Shown here: piece after piece, positions 1 to 5,767 of the stretch | Position numbering within the stretch: the first letter of the stretch is position 1 | Layout: each line of letters opens with the position of its first letter | Assembly (NCBI GenBank): GCA_000715605.1 | Contig: KL568553.1 | Location: 45,938 to 51,704 of the forward strand | Source of the DNA: Streptomyces speibonae | Lineage (GTDB): Bacteria; Actinomycetota; Actinomycetes; Streptomycetales; Streptomycetaceae | Direction of reading: 5' to 3' | DNA: 5,767 nt | Translations under genes and position numbers: made by a program | Notes under the pieces: model-generated | Told to the model about the DNA's origin: nothing | Database searches by the model: none | Seen by the model: only the letters and a program-made list of their open reading frames with translations

Positions 1-15
1 GTGTATAAGAGACAG
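1..15 (+). other. Residual Tn5 mosaic-end / Nextera adapter (sequencing artefact)
   Basis: The bases GTGTATAAGAGACAG are identical to the last 15 bases of the 19-base Tn5 mosaic end AGATGTGTATAAGAGACAG, which ends every Nextera transposase adapter. They sit at the very first base of the window, as expected for an untrimmed read at a contig end. In frame with the following gene they read MYKRQ, a peptide known as an adapter artefact in protein databases. The sequence is also AT-rich compared with the GC-rich DNA that follows at once. Genuine chromosomal sequence most likely starts at base 16. A real Tn5-type transposon end is possible but unlikely, because no transposase or other transposon sequence is present. 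Confidence 0.93.
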
Positions 16-1167
16 CTGCTGCGCGCCTCCGCGGGCGGCGCGCTCGCGGTGGGCGGACTCGGCGCGCTGAGCGCCTGCGGCATCCCCGCCGCCGGGAACA
101 CCCAGGGCGGCGTCCCGGCGGAGGACCACTCGAAGGAGGAGAAGACCGTCAGCTTCTCCAACTGGACCGAGTACATGGACGTCGACGACAGCGGCCGGAA
201 CCACCCCACCCTGGACGCGTTCACCGAACGCACCGGCATCAAGGTCAAGTACACCGAGGACATCAACGACAACACCGAGTTCTTCGGCAAGATCAAGCCG
301 CAGCTCGCCGCGGGCCAGGACACCGGCCGCGACATCATCGTCCTCACCGACTGGCTCGCCGCCCGCCTGATCCGGCTCGGCTGGGTGCAGAAGCTGGACC
401 CGGCCAACCTCCCGAACGCCTTCACCCACCTCTCCGCCCAGTTCCGCGACCCCGACTGGGACCCGGGCCGCGCCTACTCCTACCCCTGGCAGGGCATCTC
501 CACGGTCATCGCCTACAACAAGAAGGCGCTCGACGGCGTCGAGGTGAAGACCCTCTCCGACCTGCTGGACAACACGAAGCTCAAGGGGCGCGTCGGGCTG
601 CTCACCGAGATGCGCGACACCATCGGCATGACCCTGCTCGACCAGGGCAAGGACCCGGCGGCGTTCGTGGCCGACGACTACGACGCGGCGGTGGCCCGGC
701 TGCAGAAGGCCGTCGACAAGGGGCAGATCCGCCGCTTCACCGGCAACGACTACACCGCCGACCTGGCCAAGGGCGACTTCGCCGCCTGCCTCGCCTGGGC
801 CGGGGACGTGGTCCAGCTCAAGGCCGACAACCCGGACATCGACTTCGTGATCCCGGACAGCGGCTACATGACCTCCAGCGACGCCATGCTGATCCCCAAC
901 AAGGCGCGGCACAAGACGAACGCCGAGCGGCTGATCGACTACTACTACGAGCCGCAGCCGGCCGCCGAGCTCGCCGCCTACATCAACTTCGTCTGTCCGG
1001 TCGACGGGGTGAAGGACGACCTCGCGAAGATCGACGAGGACGCGGCGAACAACCCGCTGATCCTCCCCGACAAGGCCATGCAGGCCAAGTCCCGTGCCTT
1101 CCGCTCCCTGAGCTCCGAGGAAGAGACGGAATTCGAAGAGAAGTTCGCGAAGCTCACGGGGGCGTGA
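16..1167 (+). CDS. Polyamine ABC transporter substrate-binding lipoprotein (PotD/PotF-like), 5' end missing
   Basis: This is the extracellular lipid-anchored binding protein of a spermidine/putrescine-type importer (bacterial solute-binding family PF13416/PF13343). The frame is open from a GTG at base 1, but bases 1-15 look like adapter, so the true start lies outside the window. Numbering from that GTG, a hydrophobic Ala/Gly/Leu stretch (residues 11-25) leads to the lipobox LSAC with lipidated Cys26. The LLRAS just before it resembles the tail of a Tat signal (RRxLLRAS), whose arginines would have been replaced by adapter; this is inference. Polyamine-site signatures are NWTEY (54-58, the PotD Trp-Thr-x-Tyr motif), Glu203/Asp206 in EMRDTIGM, WAGD (266-269, as in PotF) and Asp294 in SSDAML. 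The WAGD motif leans towards putrescine-type recognition, but the substrate is not proven. It is the first gene of the importer operon, 4 bases before the ATPase gene. Confidence 0.93.
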   Translation: MLRASAGGALAVGGLGALSACGIPAAGNTQGGVPAEDHSKEEKTVSFSNWTEYMDVDDSGRNHPTLDAFTERTGIKVKYTEDINDNTEFFGKIKPQLAAGQDTGRDIIVLTDWLAARLIRLGWVQKLDPANLPNAFTHLSAQFRDPDWDPGRAYSYPWQGISTVIAYNKKALDGVEVKTLSDLLDNTKLKGRVGLLTEMRDTIGMTLLDQGKDPAAFVADDYDAAVARLQKAVDKGQIRRFTGNDYTADLAKGDFAACLAWAGDVVQLKADNPDIDFVIPDSGYMTSSDAMLIPNKARHKTNAERLIDYYYEPQPAAELAAYINFVCPVDGVKDDLAKIDEDAANNPLILPDKAMQAKSRAFRSLSSEEETEFEEKFAKLTGA

Positions 1168-1171
1168 CGAG

Positions 1172-2344
1172 ATGAAGACCACGACCGACACCACCGCGGC
1201 CGGCCACGGCGGGGACGTCCGCCTCACCGGCATCAGCAAGACCTACGGCTCCTTCACGGCCGTGCACCCGCTCGACCTGACCGTGCCGCAGGGCTCCTTC
1301 TTCGCGCTGCTCGGCGCGTCCGGCTGCGGGAAGACCACCACCCTGCGCATGATCGCCGGCCTGGAGGAGCCCACCGCGGGCACCGTCCACCTCGGCGACC
1401 AGGACGTCACCGCGCTCCCGCCGTACAAGCGGCCGGTGAACACGGTCTTCCAGTCCTACGCCCTCTTCCCGCACCTCGACATCTTCGAGAACGTCGCCTT
1501 CGGACTGCGCCGGCGCGGCATCAGGAGCGTGAAGAAGCAGGTCGAGGAGATGCTGGAGCTGGTCCAGCTCGGCGAGCAGGCCCGCAAGAAGCCGCACCAG
1601 CTCTCCGGCGGCCAGCAGCAGCGGGTCGCGGTGGCCCGCGCGCTGATCAACCACCCCAAGGTGCTGCTCCTGGACGAGCCGCTCGGCGCGCTCGACCTGA
1701 AGCTGCGCCGCCAGATGCAGCTGGAGCTCAAGCGCATCCAGACCGAGGTCGGCATCACCTTCGTGCACGTCACGCACGACCAGGAGGAGGCCATGACCAT
1801 GGCCGACACGGTCGCGGTGATGAACGCCGGCCGGGTCGAGCAGCTCGGCTCGCCCGCCGACCTGTACGAGAACCCGCGCACCACGTTCGTCGCCAACTTC
1901 CTCGGCACCTCCAACTTCATCGAGGCCGAGGTCGACACCGCCTCCGGCGACGAGATCGTGCTCAAGGCGGGCGGCGGCAAGCTGGTGCTGCCCGGGGCCC
2001 GCAACAGCGCGCCGACGACGGCCGGCGGCAAGGTGCTCCTCGGGGTGCGCCCGGAGAAGATCGCCCTCACCCACGCCGGGGACGCCGGCGGGATACCGGA
2101 GGGCCGCAACCGGATCACCGGCAAGATCGTCGACTCCAGCTTCATCGGCGTCTCCACGCAGTTCGTCGTCGACAGCCCGGTCTGCTCCGACTTCGAGGTC
2201 TACGTCCAGAACGTCGACCGCGATCCCCGGCTGCAGCCCGGCGCCGAGGTCGTCCTGCACTGGAGCCCGGCGCACACCTTCGGCCTCGATGCCGCCCAGG
2301 ATGTCGACGCGGGTGTCGAGACGGTCGAGGAAGAGGTCGCCTGA
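1172..2344 (+). CDS. Polyamine ABC transporter ATP-binding protein (PotA/PotG-like)
   Basis: This 390-residue cytoplasmic ATPase powers the importer; a dimer docks on the two permeases. All nucleotide-binding motifs are intact: Walker A GASGCGKTT (48-56), Q-loop Gln94 in VFQSYALFP, signature LSGGQQQR (144-151), Walker B VLLLDEP (164-170), D-loop GALD (172-175) and H-loop His202 in VTHDQEEA. After the LYENPRTTFVANFLG junction (231-245), a C-terminal TOBE domain begins at about 250, with the typical LLGVRPEKIAL at 289-299. Length and layout fit the PotA/PotG/MalK class. The ATG lies 4 bases after the preceding stop. The Shine-Dalgarno is weak (a GGGGG run at 1158-1162), so translation is probably coupled to the upstream gene. 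The stop overlaps the next start by one base (TGATG). Sulfate, Fe3+ or maltose ATPases look similar; the polyamine call rests on the neighbours. Confidence 0.96.
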   Translation: MKTTTDTTAAGHGGDVRLTGISKTYGSFTAVHPLDLTVPQGSFFALLGASGCGKTTTLRMIAGLEEPTAGTVHLGDQDVTALPPYKRPVNTVFQSYALFPHLDIFENVAFGLRRRGIRSVKKQVEEMLELVQLGEQARKKPHQLSGGQQQRVAVARALINHPKVLLLDEPLGALDLKLRRQMQLELKRIQTEVGITFVHVTHDQEEAMTMADTVAVMNAGRVEQLGSPADLYENPRTTFVANFLGTSNFIEAEVDTASGDEIVLKAGGGKLVLPGARNSAPTTAGGKVLLGVRPEKIALTHAGDAGGIPEGRNRITGKIVDSSFIGVSTQFVVDSPVCSDFEVYVQNVDRDPRLQPGAEVVLHWSPAHTFGLDAAQDVDAGVETVEEEVA

Positions 2345-3276
2345 TGGCCACGGCCACCGAGGCGCCACCCCTGGCGCCCGCCCCCGAGACGAAACCCCCG
2401 CGGCCGCCGCGCAGGCGGGGCCGCTGGACGCCGTACTGGCTGCTGCTGCCCGGCCTGCTGTGGCTGGTGGTCTTCTTCGCGCTGCCGGTGATCTACCAGG
2501 CCTCCACGTCCGTGCAGACGGGCTCCCTGGAGGAGGGCTACAAGGTCACCTGGCACTTCGCCACCTACTGGGACGCGCTGTCGGAGTACTGGCCGCAGTT
2601 CGTCCGCTCGGTGCTCTACGCGGCCTCGGCGACGGTGCTGTGTCTGCTGCTCGGCTACCCGCTGGCGTATCTGATCGCCTTCCGCGCGGGACGCTGGCGG
2701 AATCTGATCATGATCCTGGTGATCGCGCCGTTCTTCACCAGCTTCCTGATCCGCACACTCGCCTGGAAGACGATCCTCGCGGACGGCGGACCGGTGGTCG
2801 ACGCCCTGAACACGCTGCACGTCCTGGACGTCACGGCGTGGCTCGGCTGGACCGACGGCGACCGGGTGCTCGCCACCCCGCTGGCGGTGGTGTGCGGCCT
2901 GACGTACAACTTCCTGCCGTTCATGATCCTGCCGCTCTACACCTCGCTGGAGCGCATCGATCCCCGGCTGCACGAGGCGGCGAACGACCTCTACGCCAAG
3001 CCCTCGACCACCTTCCGGCGGGTCACCTTCCCGCTGTCGATGCCGGGCGTGGTCTCCGGCACGCTGCTGACCTTCATCCCGGCGTCCGGCGACTACATCA
3101 ACTCGGATCTGCTCGGCTCCACCGACACCCGCATGGTCGGCAACGTCATCCAGTCCCAATTCCTGCGGATTCTCGACTATCCGACGGCCGCGGCACTCTC
3201 GTTCATCCTGATGGCCGCGATCCTCGTCATCGTCACGCTCTACATCCGCAGGTCCGGCACGGAGGATCTGGTTTAA
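2344..3276 (+). CDS. Polyamine ABC transporter permease 1 (PotB/PotH-like)
   Basis: This 310-residue integral membrane subunit of the importer (BPD_transp_1 family, PF00528) forms the translocation channel with the next gene's product. A Pro/Arg-rich cytoplasmic tail (residues 1-29) precedes six predicted membrane segments at about 31-51, 88-112, 120-141, 178-200, 236-247 (short) and 282-301. The EAA loop that docks the ATPase lies at about 211-230 (EAANDLYAKPSTTFRRVTFP), followed by the conserved PG and a PASGDYI segment typical of PotB/PotH. The ATG overlaps the ATPase stop by one base, and an AGAGG at 2332-2336 sits 7 bases upstream, supporting this start. The gene ends with TAA immediately before the next ATG. 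The length is close to that of PotB/PotH, with a longer N-terminal tail. Confidence 0.95.
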   Translation: MATATEAPPLAPAPETKPPRPPRRRGRWTPYWLLLPGLLWLVVFFALPVIYQASTSVQTGSLEEGYKVTWHFATYWDALSEYWPQFVRSVLYAASATVLCLLLGYPLAYLIAFRAGRWRNLIMILVIAPFFTSFLIRTLAWKTILADGGPVVDALNTLHVLDVTAWLGWTDGDRVLATPLAVVCGLTYNFLPFMILPLYTSLERIDPRLHEAANDLYAKPSTTFRRVTFPLSMPGVVSGTLLTFIPASGDYINSDLLGSTDTRMVGNVIQSQFLRILDYPTAAALSFILMAAILVIVTLYIRRSGTEDLV

Positions 3277-4077
3277 ATGGCCTTCGTTCACTGGCTCAAA
3301 CGCCGTCTCGTCGTCCTCGCGGGACTGTTCACCCTCGCGTATCTCCTCCTGCCGAACGTGGTCGTCACCGTGTTCTCCTTCAACCATCCGAAGGGGCGGT
3401 TCAACTACACGTGGCAGGAATTCTCCACCGAGGCGTGGAAGGACCCCTGCGGCGTCTCCGGGCTGTGCGCGTCCCTGTCGCTCAGCCTCCAGATCGCCCT
3501 GTGGGCGACGCTCGGCGCCACCCTGCTCGGCACGATGATCGCCTTCGCGCTGGTCCGCTACCGCTTCCGCGCCCGCGGCGCCGTGAACTCGCTGATCTTC
3601 CTGCCGATGGCGATGCCCGAGGTGGTCATGGCGGCCTCGCTGCTCACCCTGTTCCTCAACATGGGCGCCCAGCTGGGCTTCTGGACGATCCTGATCGCCC
3701 ACATCATGTTCTGCCTCAGCTTCGTCGTGGTCGCCGTGAAGGCGCGCGTGATGTCGATGGACCCCCGGCTGGAACAGGCCGCGCAGGACCTGTACGCCGG
3801 ACCGGTCCAGACGTTCCTGCGGGTCACCCTGCCGATCGCCGCCCCCGGGATCGCGGCGGGCGCGCTGCTCGCCTTCGCGCTCTCCTTCGACGACTTCATC
3901 ATCACCAATTTCAACGCCGGCTCCACCGTCACCTTCCCGATGTTCGTCTGGGGCTCCGCCCAGCGCGGAACGCCCGTGCAGGTCAACGTCATCGGTACGG
4001 CCATGTTCGTCGTCGCCGTCGTGCTGGTGCTGGCCTCGTTGCTCATCGGCAACCGCCGCAGCCGGCACAAGGCATAG
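3277..4077 (+). CDS. Polyamine ABC transporter permease 2 (PotC/PotI-like)
   Basis: This 266-residue membrane subunit is the second half of the importer channel. Six membrane segments are visible at about 11-34, 70-94, 104-128, 134-155, 187-202 and 236-257. The EAA-type loop is EQAAQDLYAGPVQTFLRVTL (166-185), the ATPase coupling site. SFDDFIITNF (203-212) is a hallmark of PotC/PotI/YdcV-type permeases and strongly supports a polyamine system. The ATG directly abuts the preceding TAA (0 bases), and a GGAGG at 3261-3265 lies 11 bases upstream inside the previous gene, so translation is probably coupled. An oddity is a pair of cysteines, Cys58 and Cys64 (CGVSGLC), in the loop between helices 1 and 2, which should face outside. 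The C-terminus is short and basic (NRRSRHKA). Confidence 0.95.
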   Translation: MAFVHWLKRRLVVLAGLFTLAYLLLPNVVVTVFSFNHPKGRFNYTWQEFSTEAWKDPCGVSGLCASLSLSLQIALWATLGATLLGTMIAFALVRYRFRARGAVNSLIFLPMAMPEVVMAASLLTLFLNMGAQLGFWTILIAHIMFCLSFVVVAVKARVMSMDPRLEQAAQDLYAGPVQTFLRVTLPIAAPGIAAGALLAFALSFDDFIITNFNAGSTVTFPMFVWGSAQRGTPVQVNVIGTAMFVVAVVLVLASLLIGNRRSRHKA

Positions 4078-4099
4078 AAACCACACCGCAGTCCCCCGT

Positions 4100-4105
4100 A
4101 GGGAG
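4100..4105 (+). promoter_or_regulatory. Ribosome binding site of the FAD oxidoreductase gene
   Basis: AGGGAG lies 8 bases before the ATG at 4114, inside the 36-base gap after the second permease gene. It decides between two in-frame ATGs (4114 and 4129) in favour of the first. No convincing promoter or hairpin terminator is visible in this gap, so the oxidoreductase is probably co-transcribed with the transporter. Confidence 0.72.
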
Positions 4106-4113
4106 TTGACATC

Positions 4114-5532
4114 ATGGCCCCGAGCGCCATGAGCCGTTGGACGCGATCCCTTTCCGAGGCCCGGCCCGTGTCCTACTGGCTGGACGACCCCGGCAGGCCC
4201 GGACCCGAGCCCGCCCTCACCGGCGCCGAGACCTGCGACCTGCTCGTCGTGGGCGGCGGCTACAGCGGACTGTGGACCGCGCTGCTCGCCAAGGAACGCG
4301 ACCCCTCCCGGGACGTCGTGCTGCTGGAGGGACGCGAGGTGGGCTGGGCCGCCTCCGGCCGCAACGGCGGATTCTGTGCCGCCTCCCTCACCCACGGCCT
4401 GGCCAACGGGCTGGCCCGCTGGCCCGAGGAGATCCACGCCCTGGAGCGGCTGGGCGCCCGCAACCTCGACGCCATCGAGGAGACGGTCGCCCGCCACTCC
4501 ATCGACTGCGACTTCGAGCGCACCGGTGAGATCGACGTCGCCACCGAGCCGCACCAGGTCCGCGAGCTCGCCGGCCACTACGAGGAGATCCGGGCCAGAG
4601 GGCTCGCCGAGGGCATCGAGTACCTGGACGCCGACGCCGTGCGCGACCAGGTGGACTCACCGACCTTCCGGGCCGGCCTGTACGACCGCAGGGGCGTGGC
4701 GATGCTCCACCCGGCCAAGCTCGCCTGGGGACTGAAGCGGGCCTGCCTGGACCTCGGTGTGCGCATCCACGAGCACACCCCCGCGCTGAGCCTGAGACCG
4801 CACGGCGCCGGCATGGCCGTCCGCACCCCGTACGGGGCGGTCCGCGCGCGCGGGGTGGCGCTCGGCACCAACGTCTTCCCCAGCCTGGTCCGCCGGGTCC
4901 GCGCCTACACGGTCCCGGTCTACGACTACGCCCTGATGACGGAGCCGCTGACGGCCGGACAGCTGGCCTCGATCGGCTGGAAGAACCGCCAGGGGCTCGG
5001 GGACAGCGCCAACCAGTTCCACTACTTCCGGCTCTCCGCCGACAACCGGATCCTGTGGGGCGGCTACGACGCGGTCTATCCGTACGGCGGCCGGGTGCGC
5101 GCCGAGTACGACGACCGGCCGGAGACCTACGCCAAGCTCGCCGGGCACTTCTTCACCTGCTTCCCGCAACTGGAGGGCCTGCGCTTCACCCACGCCTGGG
5201 GCGGCGCGATCGACACCTGCTCCCGCTTCTCGGCGTTCTTCGGCACCGCCCACGCGGGGCGGGTCGCCTACGCGGCCGGCTACACGGGACTCGGCGTGGG
5301 GGCCACCCGGTTCGGGGCCGAGGTGATGCTGGATCTGCTGGCGGGGGAGCGGACCGAGCGCACGGAGCTGGAGATGGTGCGCGGCAAGCCGCTGCCGTTC
5401 CCGCCGGAGCCCTTCGCCTGGGCCGGGATCGCGCTCACCAAGTGGTCGCTGGCCAGGGCGGACGCCCATGGAGGGCGGCGCAATCTCTGGCTGCGGACGA
5501 TGGACCGGCTGGGCCTGGGCTTCGACAGTTGA
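4114..5532 (+). CDS. FAD-dependent oxidoreductase, DAO family, PuuB-like
   Basis: This 472-residue cytoplasmic flavoenzyme belongs to the D-amino-acid-oxidase/glycine-oxidase fold (PF01266), whose members oxidise C-N bonds and usually return electrons to O2. The N-terminal Rossmann motif is GGGYSG (47-52) after the strand CDLLVV, with the strand-ending acid in LLEGREVGWAASG (70-82). SGRNGG (81-86) is typical of the gamma-glutamylputrescine oxidase (PuuB) subgroup. HPAKLAWGLKRAC (199-211) is the usual DAO segment, and the C-terminal FAD-binding stretch AAGYTGLGVGATRFGAEVML (387-406) closes the fold. It resembles PuuB in layout but is about 45 residues longer. No gamma-glutamylputrescine synthetase or aldehyde dehydrogenase gene lies in the window, so the substrate could be a free polyamine, a glutamylated form or another amine. 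No signal peptide is seen. Its position downstream of the importer suggests it acts on the imported compound. Confidence 0.88.
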   Translation: MAPSAMSRWTRSLSEARPVSYWLDDPGRPGPEPALTGAETCDLLVVGGGYSGLWTALLAKERDPSRDVVLLEGREVGWAASGRNGGFCAASLTHGLANGLARWPEEIHALERLGARNLDAIEETVARHSIDCDFERTGEIDVATEPHQVRELAGHYEEIRARGLAEGIEYLDADAVRDQVDSPTFRAGLYDRRGVAMLHPAKLAWGLKRACLDLGVRIHEHTPALSLRPHGAGMAVRTPYGAVRARGVALGTNVFPSLVRRVRAYTVPVYDYALMTEPLTAGQLASIGWKNRQGLGDSANQFHYFRLSADNRILWGGYDAVYPYGGRVRAEYDDRPETYAKLAGHFFTCFPQLEGLRFTHAWGGAIDTCSRFSAFFGTAHAGRVAYAAGYTGLGVGATRFGAEVMLDLLAGERTERTELEMVRGKPLPFPPEPFAWAGIALTKWSLARADAHGGRRNLWLRTMDRLGLGFDS

Positions 5533-5545
5533 CGTGCGCGGGGGC

Positions 5546-5574
5546 TTGACAACCGGATTGGTCTGGACCAAATT
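5546..5574 (+). promoter_or_regulatory. Putative promoter of the secreted chitinase-like gene
   Basis: TTGACA (5546-5551) is a perfect -35 box for the main vegetative sigma factor. The -10 is weak: CAAATT (5569-5574, 17-base spacer) is the best-placed candidate, matching TATAAT at 3 of 6 positions. A start site near 5581 would give a leader of about 36 bases before the GTG at 5617. The operator lies within the spacer and runs into the -10, the usual position for steric repression. The -35 match is direct observation; the -10 and start site are inference. Confidence 0.6.
5557..5572 (+). promoter_or_regulatory. DasR-like operator (dre) in the promoter spacer
   Basis: The 16 bases ATTGGTCTGGACCAAA match the published dre consensus ACTGGTCTAGACCACT at 12 of 16 positions, and the core TGGTCTRGACCA matches completely. 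The arms TTGGTC and GACCAA (5558-5563 and 5566-5571) are perfect inverted repeats around a TG centre. DasR is the GntR-family regulator of N-acetylglucosamine and chitin metabolism in Streptomyces. It represses chitinase promoters through such sites and is released by phosphorylated aminosugars. The position between -35 and -10, directly before a secreted chitinase-like gene, supports function. Another GntR/HutC-type regulator could use a similar site. Confidence 0.82.
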
Positions 5575-5606
5575 GAGCGCGCTCCACCCTCCAATCCCCC
5601 ATGCCC

Positions 5607-5611
5607 GGAGG
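5607..5611 (+). promoter_or_regulatory. Ribosome binding site of the secreted chitinase-like gene
   Basis: GGAGG lies 5 bases before the GTG at 5617 and fixes that GTG as the start. The only nearby ATG (5601) is in another frame and overlaps this site. Confidence 0.8.
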
Positions 5612-5616
5612 CCCCC

Positions 5617-5767
5617 GTGGACCGCTCCAGACCTCGCGCGCGCCGTCCCCTCGTCGCGTTCCTCACCGCCACCGCCCTCGCCACGACCGGAATGACCGCG
5701 CTCTCCGCGCCCGCCGGCGCCGCCGACGCGGACCTCGCCCGCAACGGCGGCTTCGAAGCCGGCCTCG
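5617..5767 (+). CDS. Secreted carbohydrate-binding hydrolase, probably a chitinase (3' end beyond window)
   Basis: Only the first 50 codons plus one base are present. They show a classic export signal: a basic n-region (RSRPRARR, residues 3-10), a hydrophobic Ala/Leu/Thr core (about 12-31) and small-residue cleavage options at about 35-38 (APAGAADA). The mature part begins DLARNGGFEAGL; NGGFE-x-G marks the first strand of CBM16 or CBM4/9-like carbohydrate-binding modules at the N-terminus of many Streptomyces chitinases and glucanases. The Arg pair at 9-10 makes Tat export conceivable, but the motif is weak. The GTG start is supported by the ribosome binding site. The DasR-like operator upstream makes a chitinase the best guess. 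From memory the S. coelicolor counterpart would be chiB (SCO5673, family GH18). No catalytic domain is visible here, so enzyme class is inference. Confidence 0.78.
   Translation, partial: MDRSRPRARRPLVAFLTATALATTGMTALSAPAGAADADLARNGGFEAGL

Noticed and set aside
1..3. GTG as the start codon of the binding protein
   Set aside because: It lies within the 15-base adapter match, so the real start must be further upstream in sequence not present here.
1154..2368. A 404-codon open frame on the - strand opposite the ATPase gene
   Set aside because: It is a codon-bias shadow of the intact ATPase, has an Ala/Gly/Arg/Asp-rich composition and shows no recognisable motif.
3150..3310. Slightly less GC-biased codons around the junction of the two permease genes, including TTTAAATG
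   Set aside because: Both reading frames are intact and continuous in family motifs, so this is local variation and not a sign of transfer or insertion.
2289..4109. A 606-codon + frame spanning both permease genes
   Set aside because: It is an Arg/Pro/Ala-rich out-of-frame reading of two permeases whose own frames show complete family motifs.
4129..4131. In-frame ATG as an alternative start of the oxidoreductase
   Set aside because: The ribosome binding site at 4100-4105 is spaced 8 bases from the ATG at 4114 and 23 bases from this one.
2200..4578. A 792-codon open frame on the - strand antisense to the permease genes
   Set aside because: Long antisense frames are common in high-GC coding DNA. 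The translation is a low-complexity Arg/Gly/Glu/Asp-rich product with no domain, and it lies across three well-supported genes.
5528..5533. TTGACG overlapping the oxidoreductase stop as a second -35 box
   Set aside because: The sequence 16-18 bases downstream is GC-rich with no -10 likeness, while TTGACA at 5546 is a better match and is placed around the operator.
5601..5603. ATG as the start of the last gene
   Set aside because: It is out of frame with the signal peptide and overlaps the ribosome binding site that serves the GTG at 5617. Its frame gives an Arg/Pro/His-rich product.

Overview
The window reads as ordinary core DNA of a high-GC actinomycete, almost certainly Streptomyces. Third codon positions are nearly all G or C, one gene starts with GTG, and the proteins have a Streptomyces character. 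All genes lie on the + strand and coding is almost unbroken.

Bases 1-15 are probably not genomic. They match 15 of the 19 bases of the Tn5 mosaic end used in Nextera library adapters, so the window most likely begins at an untrimmed contig end. The first gene has therefore lost its real N-terminus.

Bases 16-4077 hold a complete polyamine-type ABC importer in tightly packed order: lipoprotein binding protein, ATPase with a TOBE domain, and two six-helix permeases. The three junctions are a 4-base gap, a 1-base overlap (TGATG) and a 0-base gap, which points to one translationally coupled operon. Bases 4114-5532, after a 36-base gap with a good ribosome binding site, encode a DAO-family FAD-dependent oxidoreductase resembling gamma-glutamylputrescine oxidase (PuuB). 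The inferred module imports a polyamine or related amine and then oxidises it, or a derivative of it, in the cytoplasm.

Bases 5533-5616 are a short regulatory gap. It has a TTGACA -35 box and a near-palindromic operator with the core TGGTCTGGACCA, which resembles the DasR-binding (dre) sites of Streptomyces chitin and N-acetylglucosamine genes. From 5617 to the window edge runs the start of a secreted protein: a signal peptide followed by an NGGFE motif typical of the N-terminal carbohydrate-binding module of a chitinase or related hydrolase. From memory, S. coelicolor has a similar arrangement, with a polyamine transporter cluster at about SCO5667-SCO5671 and the chitinase chiB at SCO5673. 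That synteny should be checked, but it suggests a conserved Streptomyces locus rather than a new system. I saw no mobile element, CRISPR array or RNA gene.
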